A stretch of 39,960 nucleotides of DNA. It comes from Clostridia bacterium (GTDB lineage Bacteria; Bacillota; Clostridia; TANB77; UBA1234). The position numbers and the translations under genes are program-made. Below the pieces are notes generated by a model. That model searched no databases. It saw nothing but the letters and a program-made list of their open reading frames with translations, and was not told where the DNA came from. Positions 6,238 to 14,754 of this stretch are shown here, one piece after another. Location of the stretch: the NCBI GenBank assembly GCA_017469465.1, contig JAFUGH010000059.1, positions 1 to 39,960 of the forward strand. Reading direction: 5' to 3'. Numbering within the stretch: the stretch's first letter is position 1; every line of letters starts with the position of its first letter.

Positions 6238-6789
6238 ATGGAAAAACCACAAGGATATGATGAGGCACAAGCCTTTGGAGAATTTGAAACATTACCTGCA
6301 GGAGGATATAAATGCATAATTAAAAGAGTGGCTTGCGAGAAAACACAAGCAGGAAAAGAATATTTAAAATTAGCAATAGACATTTTAGAGGGAGAATTTA
6401 AAGACTTTTATCAAAGAAGATTTGACAACGATACAAGAGAAGAAAAGAAATGGAGCGGTGTTTGGACAGTATTTACTGAAGGATATGATCCAGGAACAAC
6501 AAATCCAAAATTCAAAGGATTAATAACATCAGTAGAAGCTTCAAACGACAAATTCAAATTTAATTTTGATGAAAAAACACTTGAAGGCAAAAAAGTAGGC
6601 TTAGTATTCAGAGAAGAGGACTTTTTAGGACAAGACGGCCAAGTACATACAGCAGTAAAACCATTCTTCGCAGTTTCTTACGATAAAGCTGAAGATGCAA
6701 AAATACCAAATAAAAAAGAGTTAAGTGATAATCAATATGATCAAGCATTTGATGCTGCAGCAGATAATGGCGACGACTTACCATTTTAG
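6238..6789 (+). CDS. DUF669 single-stranded DNA-binding protein
   Basis: 183 aa, beta-rich OB-like DUF669 family with the typical LPAGGYKCIIKRV start and VVxEx-type strands. The acidic C-terminus ends in GDDLPF, matching the SSB C-terminal tip that recruits partner proteins. It would coat ssDNA in replication and Sak4-mediated annealing. It starts 3 nt after the preceding stop with GGAGG inside that gene. Confidence 0.85.
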   Translation: MEKPQGYDEAQAFGEFETLPAGGYKCIIKRVACEKTQAGKEYLKLAIDILEGEFKDFYQRRFDNDTREEKKWSGVWTVFTEGYDPGTTNPKFKGLITSVEASNDKFKFNFDEKTLEGKKVGLVFREEDFLGQDGQVHTAVKPFFAVSYDKAEDAKIPNKKELSDNQYDQAFDAAADNGDDLPF

Positions 6790-6799
6790 GAGGTAGCAA

Positions 6800-7411
6800 A
6801 TGGATTTTATAAGAGAGGTTAAAGGAAGAGCAGATATAGTAAAAGTAGCGGAACACTATGGAATAAAACTTGATAGATCATACAAATGTGTATGTCCGTT
6901 TCATAAAGAGAAAACAGCAAGCTTTTCTATTTCGCCACGAAAACAAATATGGCATTGCTTTGGATGTGGCAAAGGTGGCGATTCAATTTCTCTTGTATCA
7001 GAATTATTAAATATAAATGCTTTAGAAGCAGCGAAAAACATAAATTACACTTTAGGTTTAGGCTTGGATGCAGAAAGGCCAGCAAGTTATTTAGAAATTA
7101 ATAAATATAAACAAAAAAGAAAAACAGAAGAAATGTTTAAGCAATGGGAAAATAAAACATTTCAATTACTATGTGATTATTTGCATCTACTTTGGAGATG
7201 GGAAGAAGAATATGCACCAAAAAATCCTGAAGAAGATATCAGCGATTTATATGTAGAAGCAATGCACAATAAAGACTATATTGATTCTTTAATAGATGAA
7301 ATATTTATAAATGGATCTAATGAAGATAAAATATGGTTTTGGAAATACGAAAAAAAGGTGGTGAAGAGGATTGAATCAAGAGTTAGAACTTTCAGATCAA
7401 CTAATGGATGA
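6800..7411 (+). CDS. CHC2 zinc-finger primase N-terminal-type protein
   Basis: 203 aa. Residues 1-90 carry the DnaG-type zinc-binding domain: CPFHKEKTASFSI, then WHCFGCGKGGD, giving C-x2-H...C-x2-C ligands. No TOPRIM catalytic domain follows; the rest is helical and charged. It would provide template recognition for priming, with the DUF927 helicase whose gene overlaps by 41 nt. Ribosome site AGGAGG. Confidence 0.88.
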   Translation: MDFIREVKGRADIVKVAEHYGIKLDRSYKCVCPFHKEKTASFSISPRKQIWHCFGCGKGGDSISLVSELLNINALEAAKNINYTLGLGLDAERPASYLEINKYKQKRKTEEMFKQWENKTFQLLCDYLHLLWRWEEEYAPKNPEEDISDLYVEAMHNKDYIDSLIDEIFINGSNEDKIWFWKYEKKVVKRIESRVRTFRSTNG

Positions 7412-9278
7412 AGGATTTACACCTTTTGGGGAAATTAGTGAATTAACCAAAGAGTCTATATTAGACAAAGAAGTATTTGAACATATATTTTCAATGGACA
7501 ATCAAGTAGCAAGAACAACATTAATCATAAAATTACAAGACAAAGCAAGAGAACTTGGAAATATAAGAAGTTTTGACAAGTTATTAAAAGCATACCAAAC
7601 CGAATTTGCACAGAAGTTCAAACAAAGGGGCAGTAATACAATCCAATTCACACAACCACCTATAAAAGACTTAAAGTGTGGAAAATGGGAATGCGAGGAC
7701 ACAGGAGTAACAAAAAGCACTCTTGGAGCAGGTATGATCCCTCAAACAATAGTAGCTTGTTCACATCCTATATTACCAGTAGAAAGATTGATAAATGTTG
7801 ATTCAGAGACAGAAAAAATAAAACTAGCATTTTTCAAAGACAATAAATGGCAGTACATAACAATTGAAAGAAGCGTAGTAGCAAATAAATCAAATATTAT
7901 ACAACTTTCTGACAGAGGAATCGAAGTTAATTCAGAGAATGCAAAAGACCTGGTTTCATATATTGCAGATGTAGTTTCATTAAATGCAAAAGAAATACCA
8001 GTTAGTCGTAGCACTGATAGATTAGGATGGATAGAAAATGAATTTGCACCATATGTTGATGATCTTAAATACGATGGAGACATAGCATTTAAAGATGTTT
8101 ATGCAAGTATAAAGGAGGTTGGAGAATACGAAGAATGGAAAGAAGTATGCAGAAAAGTAAGAAAAGATAGTAAAATTGCACATTTACTTTTAGCATCTTC
8201 GTTTGCTAGTACACTTAATCAAATGTTGGGAGTACTGCCATTTGTCGTACATATATGGGGCGGAACAGGAACAGGAAAAACAGTTGGATTAATGCTTGCA
8301 ATGTCCGTATGGGGTAATCCTGAAGTAGGAAAATTAGTAAGAACATTAAATGCAACACAAGTAGCATTAGCAAGATATGCAGCATTCGTACATGATATTC
8401 CATTTGCAGGAGATGAATTACAAACGATAAAAAATAGATGGGACAGCTTTGACAATCTAGTTATGTATTTAACTGAAGGTGTCGATAGAGGTAGAGGAAA
8501 AGCTTATGGCGGAATAGAACTTTTGAAAGAATGGAATTGTTGCTTCCTATTTACAGGAGAAGAACCAATCACAAAAGCAACATCAGGCGGTGGAGTAAAG
8601 AACAGAGTTATAGAAGTAGAAGCCACAGAAAAAGTAATTGCAGATGGTAATTTTGTTAGTAACTTTGTTAGAAAAAATTATGGTCACGCTGGTAAAGAAT
8701 TTATAAACAATATTCCTAAACAAGAGGAATTACAGAAAAGATATAGAGAGATATTTCAAGAAATATTGGAGAAAACTGATACAACTGATAAACAAGCAAT
8801 GGCAATGGCCACGATCTTATTAGCAGATGAAATATCTACAGAAAATATATTCAAAGATGAAAAATTGACAATAGAAGATGTAAGCAAATGGCTTACAAGT
8901 AGCAAAGAAGTTGATGTTTCTACTAGAGCATATGAATGGACAATGGACTGGATTTCACAAAATATTAAGAAATTTAAAGATACAGACGGCAATATTGGAG
9001 AAGTTTGGGGCAAATATAATGAAGATGAAGATACTTGTCTTGTAAATAAAACAGTATATGCTGAAGCATTAAATAAAGCAGGTTTTGATTTTACAGCAGT
9101 AATAAGAAACTTTGCAGATAGAAATCAAATTGAAAGAAATACACAAGGAAAATTCACACACTCAACGAAAGCATACGGAATAAAAGCAAATTACATTAAA
9201 TTTAGATTAGAACCTGACAAATCAGACATTGCTTATGAAGAAAATTATCAACAAAGTATGGAGGATCTACCTTTTTAG
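7371..9278 (+). CDS. DUF927-family replicative helicase
   Basis: 635 aa. Walker A WGGTGTGKT (about 296-304) and Walker B-like PFAGDELQ (about 344-351) within a DUF927 superfamily-helicase domain (about 120-430). The only start with upstream context is TTG at 7371, preceded by AAGGTGG; the next in-frame ATG (7404) lacks a site. The protein ends MEDLPF, close to the SSB tip of the DUF669 protein. The gene's last bases overlap the first iteron of the candidate origin. Confidence 0.88.
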   Translation: MNQELELSDQLMDEGFTPFGEISELTKESILDKEVFEHIFSMDNQVARTTLIIKLQDKARELGNIRSFDKLLKAYQTEFAQKFKQRGSNTIQFTQPPIKDLKCGKWECEDTGVTKSTLGAGMIPQTIVACSHPILPVERLINVDSETEKIKLAFFKDNKWQYITIERSVVANKSNIIQLSDRGIEVNSENAKDLVSYIADVVSLNAKEIPVSRSTDRLGWIENEFAPYVDDLKYDGDIAFKDVYASIKEVGEYEEWKEVCRKVRKDSKIAHLLLASSFASTLNQMLGVLPFVVHIWGGTGTGKTVGLMLAMSVWGNPEVGKLVRTLNATQVALARYAAFVHDIPFAGDELQTIKNRWDSFDNLVMYLTEGVDRGRGKAYGGIELLKEWNCCFLFTGEEPITKATSGGGVKNRVIEVEATEKVIADGNFVSNFVRKNYGHAGKEFINNIPKQEELQKRYREIFQEILEKTDTTDKQAMAMATILLADEISTENIFKDEKLTIEDVSKWLTSSKEVDVSTRAYEWTMDWISQNIKKFKDTDGNIGEVWGKYNEDEDTCLVNKTVYAEALNKAGFDFTAVIRNFADRNQIERNTQGKFTHSTKAYGIKANYIKFRLEPDKSDIAYEENYQQSMEDLPF

Positions 9279-9538
9279 GTCTAACCTAAAAAGCAACAGG
9301 TTAGACCAAGGTTAGACCACCGCAAAGTTAGAAAACAAGCGACTTATGTAAAATAAAAAATTAAAAGTCTAACCTCTAACAAAATAATATTATCATATGG
9401 CGATTTTTTAATAAAAACCTAAAAAATAAAATTTCTTAAAAAATATAAATATATCCGCTGAAAAAGGTTAGACAGGTTAGACCATTATATAAATTGCATA
9501 TTTGAGATATGTAAAAAATTAAAATTGGAGGTTAGACC
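9278..9538. other. Candidate phage replication origin with GGTTAGACC iterons
   Basis: Seven copies of GGTTAGACC: inverted at 9278-9286 and 9366-9374 (8/9), direct at 9299-9307, 9310-9318, 9466-9474 (8/9), 9475-9483 and 9530-9538. They flank a roughly 90-nt, almost pure A+T stretch (9375-9455), which looks like a DNA unwinding element. It follows the helicase gene directly and is the largest non-coding gap of the early operon. The last copy overlaps the ribosome site of the next gene, so binding could also repress that gene. Confidence 0.72.
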
Positions 9539-9540
9539 AA

Positions 9541-9933
9541 ATGAAAAGTCAAGAAGAAATAATAAATGATTCTATAAAGTGTGAAACACCTCCTGATGAT
9601 TACAATATATTAGAAACTAACTGTTTTTTATCATTAAAACACTTACTTGTAATGTATCACAATAAGCAGATAAGTCCTGAAAAAGCAACAAAACTAAAAC
9701 AAAAAGCATTAGTTGCTTATGAGAAAGATAAAAAGCAGCAGGAATTTTGGAACTCTATTTATCAGGAGCATATCCAACATATAAAAGATACTGAAAATGC
9801 AAGAGTTAAGCTACACAAAATGTTAAATGGAAAAGATGAGTACAACAGGCCAATAACTGAAGAAACTCTTTGTGAAACTATAAATACTTGCATGGAAATT
9901 ATATCAACAATATTTAAGGGGGAATTTATATGA
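9541..9933 (+). CDS. Hypothetical protein downstream of iterons
   Basis: 130 aa, helical and charged, no recognised domain. Its ribosome site (GGAGG, 9528-9532) is embedded in the last iteron, so translation or transcription could respond to iteron binding. It could be an initiator-associated factor; only position supports this. Confidence 0.7.
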   Translation: MKSQEEIINDSIKCETPPDDYNILETNCFLSLKHLLVMYHNKQISPEKATKLKQKALVAYEKDKKQQEFWNSIYQEHIQHIKDTENARVKLHKMLNGKDEYNRPITEETLCETINTCMEIISTIFKGEFI

Positions 9934-10154
9934 TACAAAATTGTAGTAGGAGATATGGAAAATTTGTAAATGGAAATGCAATGGATTATCAGGAAGAAAG
10001 CTATACTTTGATTTGTGATTATTGTGAAAAAGAAATCCCAAGATTTTCAAGTTTTATGGAAGCCGTGAATTATAAAAAAGAAAATGGATGGAAAAGTAAA
10101 AATGTATTAGGAGAATGGACAGATATGTGTCCAAACTGTATTGATAAGGAGTGA
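9930..10154 (+). CDS. Small zinc-ribbon protein
   Basis: 74 aa. CxxC pairs at CDYC (about residue 29) and CPNC (about 68) define a zinc ribbon around a short alpha/beta insert. The start overlaps the previous stop, with AAGGGGG upstream. Unknown function. Confidence 0.75.
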   Translation: MIQNCSRRYGKFVNGNAMDYQEESYTLICDYCEKEIPRFSSFMEAVNYKKENGWKSKNVLGEWTDMCPNCIDKE

Positions 10155-10161
10155 AAGAAAA

Positions 10162-10575
10162 ATGGAAAAACCAACAATATGTAGATATTGTGGAAGTCCA
10201 GTTGTATATACATCAAATGCAGAAATATATGGTCGAGAATATGGAGAAGGAAAATGTTATTTGTGTAGGAATTGTAGAGCGTTTGTAGGAGTGCATCCTG
10301 GAACAGACATACCGCTTGGAACATTAGCAAACGAAGAACTACGAAGATACAGAAAAACAGCACATTTCTATTTTGATCAGATATGGATGCAACCATTAAG
10401 AATTACAACGAGATATAAAGCTTATGACTGGTTATCAAAACAATTAGGAATTTCAAAAGAATATACACATATTGGTATGTTTGAAAAAGAAGAATGTGTA
10501 AAAACAATTGAACTTTCACAAGCAAGAATAGAAAAATACAAAAAGAGAAAGGAGCAGAGAAATGAAACATTTTAA
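10162..10575 (+). CDS. DUF3268-type zinc-finger protein
   Basis: 137 aa. Cys pairs CRYCGSPV and CYLCRNC near the N-terminus, then GTLANEELRRYRKTAH and a helical C-terminus, as in the DUF3268 zinc-finger family of phages. ATG at 10162 with AAGGAG upstream is preferred over TTG at 10141. Probably a DNA- or RNA-binding accessory. Confidence 0.82.
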   Translation: MEKPTICRYCGSPVVYTSNAEIYGREYGEGKCYLCRNCRAFVGVHPGTDIPLGTLANEELRRYRKTAHFYFDQIWMQPLRITTRYKAYDWLSKQLGISKEYTHIGMFEKEECVKTIELSQARIEKYKKRKEQRNETF

Positions 10576-10789
10576 AGATGGTCAAATAGTAGCTTATATA
10601 CCTTTAGGTGCAAATGATATGTTTTATAAGGTAGAAGTAGGAAAAATAAAAAGGATAGATGGAGATTATGCTTTTGTATATTTCCATTCAGGAGATACTG
10701 CAGCGAAAACTTTATTAAGAGACCTTTATCCAATAGAAAATGATTATTACTTAAAAGATGCTTTGCTTGGAGTAGGTGGTTTAGTATGA
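10562..10789 (+). CDS. Hypothetical small beta-rich protein
   Basis: 75 aa with an SH3/KOW-like look (FKDGQIVAYIP...GKIKRIDGDYAFVYF). ATG with AAAGGAG overlaps the DUF3268 stop, and its stop overlaps the helicase start (ATGA). A helicase partner is possible from coupling only. Confidence 0.7.
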   Translation: MKHFKDGQIVAYIPLGANDMFYKVEVGKIKRIDGDYAFVYFHSGDTAAKTLLRDLYPIENDYYLKDALLGVGGLV

Positions 10790-12288
10790 GTTTAGTATTA
10801 AGAGATTATCAACAAGAATGTCACGATCTAATTGAAACTTTAGATCCAGGAGCATACTTAATACAAATGGCCACAGGATTAGGAAAAACAGCAACCTTCA
10901 CAACTCTAAAAAGAAAAGGCCGTGTATTAGTCCTAGCACATAGAGAAGAACTAGTTACACAGCCAATCAAATACTATGACTGCCCTGTTGGAATTGAAAT
11001 GGCGAATCACAAATCCAACGGAGAAGATGTTGTCATAGCATCTGTACAAAGTATAATACATAGATTAGATAAATTCAAGCCTGATGACTTCGATATGATA
11101 ATTACAGATGAAGCACATCATGCTGCAGCAAAATCATACAGAAAAATATATGAATATTTTAGGCCAAGATTACATTTAGGATTTACAGCAACACCAAACA
11201 GGGGTGACAATGTAAGGCTTGACGATATATACCAGGACATTATATTTGAAAGAGATATTAAGTGGGCAATTCAAAATAAATATTTAACTGATATTTATTG
11301 TATGAGAGTAAATATAGGTTATGACATTTCAAAAGTTGCAAGAAGAATGGGAGACTTTGCACCAGGAGAACTTGAAGAAGCAATGAACCAAGATGTATTA
11401 AATAATGCAATAGCAGAGGCTTACAAGAAATATGCAAAAGGTCAAACTTTAATATTTGCGTGTAGTGTAGATCATGCAGAAGCTATTGCAGAGAAAATAC
11501 CAGGAGCGGTTGCAGTAACAGCAAAAACAAAAAATAGGGATGAACTTATTAAGAAGTTTACAAATAGAGAAATACCTGTACTTGTAAATTGTATGATATT
11601 CACAGAAGGAACGGACATGCCACTTGTTGAAACTGTTATGATAGCAAGGCCAACAAGCAATAGTTCTTTATATACGCAAATGGTAGGAAGAGGATTAAGA
11701 CTTTATCCAGGAAAAGAAAAGTTGACATTGATAGATTTAGTTGGAACAACAGGAAGAGCAAATTTGTGTACAGCACCATCCTTACTTGGAATAGATTTGA
11801 ATACTGTTCCTGCAAGCAAGCAAGACGAAATAATAGGAGACTTATTTGAATTACCTGATCTAATTACTAAAAAGTCAGATTGTCCTGCTAGTTGGATAAG
11901 AAATGTCGAAATAGTTAATTTATGGGCAAAAGAACAAGAGTATAACACACACGGAGTTAATTATTTCAAAATGCCAAATGGTGATATGGTTGTTAGTATT
12001 CCAAAGAAAAGAATAAGAATACCTGCACAAGACGAATTAGGTAAAACAACAATAGGTGGTCAAAAAATGAGTATGCAAAGAGCATTAGACAAGGTATTTC
12101 TATATTTACAAGAAGAATATCCTCAATATGAGTATATTTGGAATGTTGAAAATATGAAAAAGTGGGGTAAATATCCTGCAAGTGAAAAGCAAATTGAAAG
12201 TATAAAAAGATTTATGAAAGATTTTGACACAGAGAATTTAAATAAAATGCAAGCCACACAAATATTAAATAGATTATTTTATAGGTAG
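10786..12288 (+). CDS. SF2 DEAH-box helicase
   Basis: 500 aa. Motif I ATGLGKT (29-35), motif II DEAH (108-111), motif III TATP, and motif VI QMVGRGLR are all present across two RecA-like domains (about 1-330), followed by a C-terminal extension of about 170 residues. It resembles the RAD25/UvrB-like helicases of siphophages and ICEs and should unwind or remodel DNA during replication or recombination. Start ATG overlaps the preceding stop. Confidence 0.93.
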   Translation: MSLVLRDYQQECHDLIETLDPGAYLIQMATGLGKTATFTTLKRKGRVLVLAHREELVTQPIKYYDCPVGIEMANHKSNGEDVVIASVQSIIHRLDKFKPDDFDMIITDEAHHAAAKSYRKIYEYFRPRLHLGFTATPNRGDNVRLDDIYQDIIFERDIKWAIQNKYLTDIYCMRVNIGYDISKVARRMGDFAPGELEEAMNQDVLNNAIAEAYKKYAKGQTLIFACSVDHAEAIAEKIPGAVAVTAKTKNRDELIKKFTNREIPVLVNCMIFTEGTDMPLVETVMIARPTSNSSLYTQMVGRGLRLYPGKEKLTLIDLVGTTGRANLCTAPSLLGIDLNTVPASKQDEIIGDLFELPDLITKKSDCPASWIRNVEIVNLWAKEQEYNTHGVNYFKMPNGDMVVSIPKKRIRIPAQDELGKTTIGGQKMSMQRALDKVFLYLQEEYPQYEYIWNVENMKKWGKYPASEKQIESIKRFMKDFDTENLNKMQATQILNRLFYR

Positions 12289-12296
12289 GTGATTAT

Positions 12297-12527
12297 ATGA
12301 ATTTTACATTTGGAGATATAGTTGTTGTAGAGGGATATTTAATAGGAGTAGTTGTAAAAAGTTGGGTTCATTACGATCCAAAATTTATAACACATGAAGT
12401 TTATGTTAGAGAAGATAATTGTATAAAAGAATATAAAGAAAGTGAAATGCAAAGATATATGGTAAGACATAAAGAATTGAGTGAAGAAGAAATGGAATAT
12501 CAAAAAAATGCAATATTAGGTAGGTGA
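12297..12527 (+). CDS. Hypothetical small protein
   Basis: 76 aa, beta-rich N-terminus (FGDIVVVEGYLIGVVVKS) and a charged helical C-terminus, similar in style to the gene before the helicase. Ribosome site TAGGTGATT is moderate. No family recognised. Confidence 0.7.
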   Translation: MNFTFGDIVVVEGYLIGVVVKSWVHYDPKFITHEVYVREDNCIKEYKESEMQRYMVRHKELSEEEMEYQKNAILGR

Positions 12528-12531
12528 TTGT

Positions 12532-12957
12532 ATGCCAAGAAGAGGATATCAATTTGAAAATCAAATAAAAAAAGTATGTGAATATGTAGAAGCAATAGGT
12601 GGACATGCACACAAGAATCACGCAGAAAGATTACAGGATGGAACTTACATAAAAGGAGAGCCTTTTGATTATGAGATATTTCTTCCAAATTATAAAGCTG
12701 TGTTTGATGCAAAAGAATGTAAAACTAGAGAATGGCATATGGTTGAAAAAGATATTCGACAATGTGATGAAATGAAAAAATGTAAAAACGCAGGATTAAA
12801 AGCATATTTTCTTATTTGTTTTGAAGGTTACGATGTAAGAATGATAGATGTTGACACAGCAATAGCAACTTTAAAAAGAGGAAGAAAAACAATTCGAGCA
12901 GAAGGAAATCCTGATTGGGATTTAATTAGAATTTTAGGAGGTAAAACAAATGGATGA
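12532..12957 (+). CDS. RecU-like PD-(D/E)xK nuclease / Holliday junction resolvase
   Basis: 141 aa. GEPFDYEI (Asp at about 45) and FDAKECKT (about 58-65) match the PD...(D/E)xK core with the variant DAK, then helices with VEKDIRQCDEMKKCKNAGLKAYFLICF, as in RecU-like phage resolvases. It would resolve branched intermediates before packaging. The start has TAGGTGATTGT upstream. Confidence 0.82.
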   Translation: MPRRGYQFENQIKKVCEYVEAIGGHAHKNHAERLQDGTYIKGEPFDYEIFLPNYKAVFDAKECKTREWHMVEKDIRQCDEMKKCKNAGLKAYFLICFEGYDVRMIDVDTAIATLKRGRKTIRAEGNPDWDLIRILGGKTNG

Positions 12958-13147
12958 GAAAGATTATATTGAATTACAAAATTTATTAGTAAAATTAAGA
13001 GTTGCAGCACTAAAAGAAATAAGCAATCCAAATCTTGTTCCGCAATTTAGAGATAAAGACATGAAAATAATTAGATATGTAGACTGGTTAAGAAATAATA
13101 CTATATTACGAATTTACGGAGGGGACGAGAATGAACAAAAGGTGTAA
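12950..13147 (+). CDS. Hypothetical 65-aa protein
   Basis: Overlaps the resolvase stop by 8 nt with AGGAGG upstream. Helical and charged. Its 3' end overlaps the next small gene. No family recognised. Confidence 0.65.
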   Translation: MDEKDYIELQNLLVKLRVAALKEISNPNLVPQFRDKDMKIIRYVDWLRNNTILRIYGGDENEQKV

Positions 13148-13283
13148 AAATTGTGGAAAGTTTCCTTTCTGCAAAGATATAAAAGAACCAGGAAAGCCAA
13201 CTGACTGTGAAAAGTGGGTAAAAAGAAATTATATGGAGGTACAAAAAGATGAAGTGTACAGGAAAAGAATGGGATCATTGTAG
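13131..13283 (+). CDS. Small Cys-rich protein (50 aa)
   Basis: ATG at 13131 with GGAGGGG upstream. Cysteines at 5, 8, 14 and 26 (CKNC, FC, DCEKW) suggest a zinc knuckle. Overlaps neighbours on both sides. Unknown role. Confidence 0.7.
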   Translation: MNKRCKNCGKFPFCKDIKEPGKPTDCEKWVKRNYMEVQKDEVYRKRMGSL

Positions 13284-13395
13284 AGTAGAAAAAATGGGAT
13301 GTACTGGATGTTATTATGATGAATATAAATTATGCTATGTTGATGGACACAAAGCTTGGTTTACAAATAATTTTGAAAAGCAATGGCGGAGATGA
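13249..13395 (+). CDS. Small Cys-rich protein (48 aa)
   Basis: ATG at 13249 with GGAGG upstream inside the previous gene. Cysteines at 3, 11, 18, 21 and 29 (CTGC core) suggest a metal-binding fold. One of two consecutive mini zinc proteins. Confidence 0.65.
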   Translation: MKCTGKEWDHCRVEKMGCTGCYYDEYKLCYVDGHKAWFTNNFEKQWRR

Positions 13396-13738
13396 TTGGA
13401 ACGATGCTCCTTATGAACATAATGCAGGATTACCATATGATCATTGGAGTGAATTAATAGAAGATAATGAAGATATATTTAAAAGGAAATGGAAGGAACA
13501 TGAAATAAAACATAAAGTATTATATTTTGAAACTGCAGATTGGGATGAAGTATTGCCATGTGATAATTTTTCAAATAGTCCATATTCAGTAGAGGCAATA
13601 AATAAACAAGCAGTTGCGTGGATACATACAGATAAATATAACATATTAGCAGGGACAACCATTGAAGAATTTATTGACATTATAGAAAAGCATGGTGGTA
13701 GGGTATATCTACCAAGAGAGGAGAAAAACAATGAATAA
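13343..13738 (+). CDS. Hypothetical phage protein
   Basis: 131 aa from ATG 13343; the frame is open from an ATG at 13316. The conserved-looking N-terminus (LGLQIILKSNGGDDWNDAPYEHNAG) argues for the later start. No clear ribosome site; translation may be coupled to the overlapping 48-aa gene. Acidic, function unknown. Confidence 0.65.
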   Translation: MDTKLGLQIILKSNGGDDWNDAPYEHNAGLPYDHWSELIEDNEDIFKRKWKEHEIKHKVLYFETADWDEVLPCDNFSNSPYSVEAINKQAVAWIHTDKYNILAGTTIEEFIDIIEKHGGRVYLPREEKNNE

Positions 13739-14216
13739 AAAAACAATTTTTGTGATATTAGCAAATATTCTTGGAGGATCAATGAATATTACAGGTGGAA
13801 TAGTAGAAAGTAATTTCTATCAATTTATGCTTGGCCTTATGTTTTTAATTATTGCATTATCTATATTTGTATTTGAAAAAGCTCTAAAATGGAGAGATGA
13901 TGTAATAAAAGAACAAAACGATTGTATAAAAAGGCAAGATAAGTTAATAACAAAACTATTTGAAGAACTTGCAAAGCCAACTGTTGTAATAGATTTAAAA
14001 AATATAAAAATACCTAAAAAGTTCACAAAACCAAAAAAAGAAAAGTTGGATCATAGATTTAAATATTATGAGATAAACAAGTGTTTTGAAGTTCCAATTG
14101 TAATTGATAAAAACTATATGCTTGTTGATGGATATACATCATATTTGATTGCTAAAAAGTACAATATGAAATTAGTTCAAGCAAGAGTAAAAATTGGAGG
14201 TAATAAAAATGATTGA
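13731..14216 (+). CDS. Membrane-anchored ParB-like domain protein
   Basis: 161 aa, start ATG 13731 with GAGGAG. Two hydrophobic N-terminal helices (about 4-20 and 25-44), a coiled-coil spacer (about 45-85), then a cytoplasmic domain with VPIVIDKNYMLVDGYTSYLI, the pattern of the ParB/sulfiredoxin fold (vLvDGy.Ry.aa). DNA partition is unlikely given the small size; it may bind nucleotide or tether DNA to the membrane. The fold call is moderate. Confidence 0.65.
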   Translation: MNKKTIFVILANILGGSMNITGGIVESNFYQFMLGLMFLIIALSIFVFEKALKWRDDVIKEQNDCIKRQDKLITKLFEELAKPTVVIDLKNIKIPKKFTKPKKEKLDHRFKYYEINKCFEVPIVIDKNYMLVDGYTSYLIAKKYNMKLVQARVKIGGNKND

Positions 14217-14529
14217 AAAAATGGAAGTATATACAACAGAACAAATAGAAAAAATGAGTGTTGAAGAATTAAGAAAAAAATTCATTCAATTGCAAAATAT
14301 TGCAAAAGATGGTAATGAAGTTATTAGAGGGTTAGATAAAATGAAAGAAAGATATAAGTTGGCATTATATTTAGTCATAAGAAACTCTGTAGTATTAAAA
14401 AAAGGAATAGATTTAAAAAAATCACAAAAAGAAATAAATAAAATGGGATATGAAACTATGTGTGAAGTACTTACAATGATTGATTATGAAAAAGTAAAGC
14501 AAATGTATGAAGAAGGAAAAAATAAATAA
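14209..14529 (+). CDS. Hypothetical helical protein
   Basis: 106 aa from ATG 14209 with GGAGG upstream; overlaps the previous stop by 8 nt. All-helical, Lys/Glu rich. Function unknown. Confidence 0.7.
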   Translation: MIEKMEVYTTEQIEKMSVEELRKKFIQLQNIAKDGNEVIRGLDKMKERYKLALYLVIRNSVVLKKGIDLKKSQKEINKMGYETMCEVLTMIDYEKVKQMYEEGKNK

Positions 14530-14577
14530 GAAATTATGGAAACGAACACGAATATCCAGGAAAGGAGGGATTTAAAA

Positions 14578-14742
14578 GTGGCAATAATTAAAGCAATATT
14601 TATGTTTTTTACAGGTTTGTATGCATTAGCAAAATTGATTGATGGAATGAATAATAAATACATAAATAATAAAGATAAAATAATAAATTTGATAGAAATA
14701 GTTGTTAGTACAATACTAACATTTGTTATATATAAAATTTAG
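14578..14742 (+). CDS. Small two-helix membrane protein (GTG start)
   Basis: 54 aa from GTG 14578, with AAGGAGG correctly spaced. An in-frame ATG at 14536 has no ribosome site. Two hydrophobic helices (about 2-20 and 35-53) around a basic loop. Unknown function. Confidence 0.6.
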   Translation: MAIIKAIFMFFTGLYALAKLIDGMNNKYINNKDKIINLIEIVVSTILTFVIYKI

Positions 14743-14754
14743 GAGGTGCAAAAG

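Noticed and set aside
13316..13342. Earlier ATG for the 131-aa gene
   Set aside because: No ribosome site and deep overlap with the upstream gene; the conserved-looking region starts after 13343.
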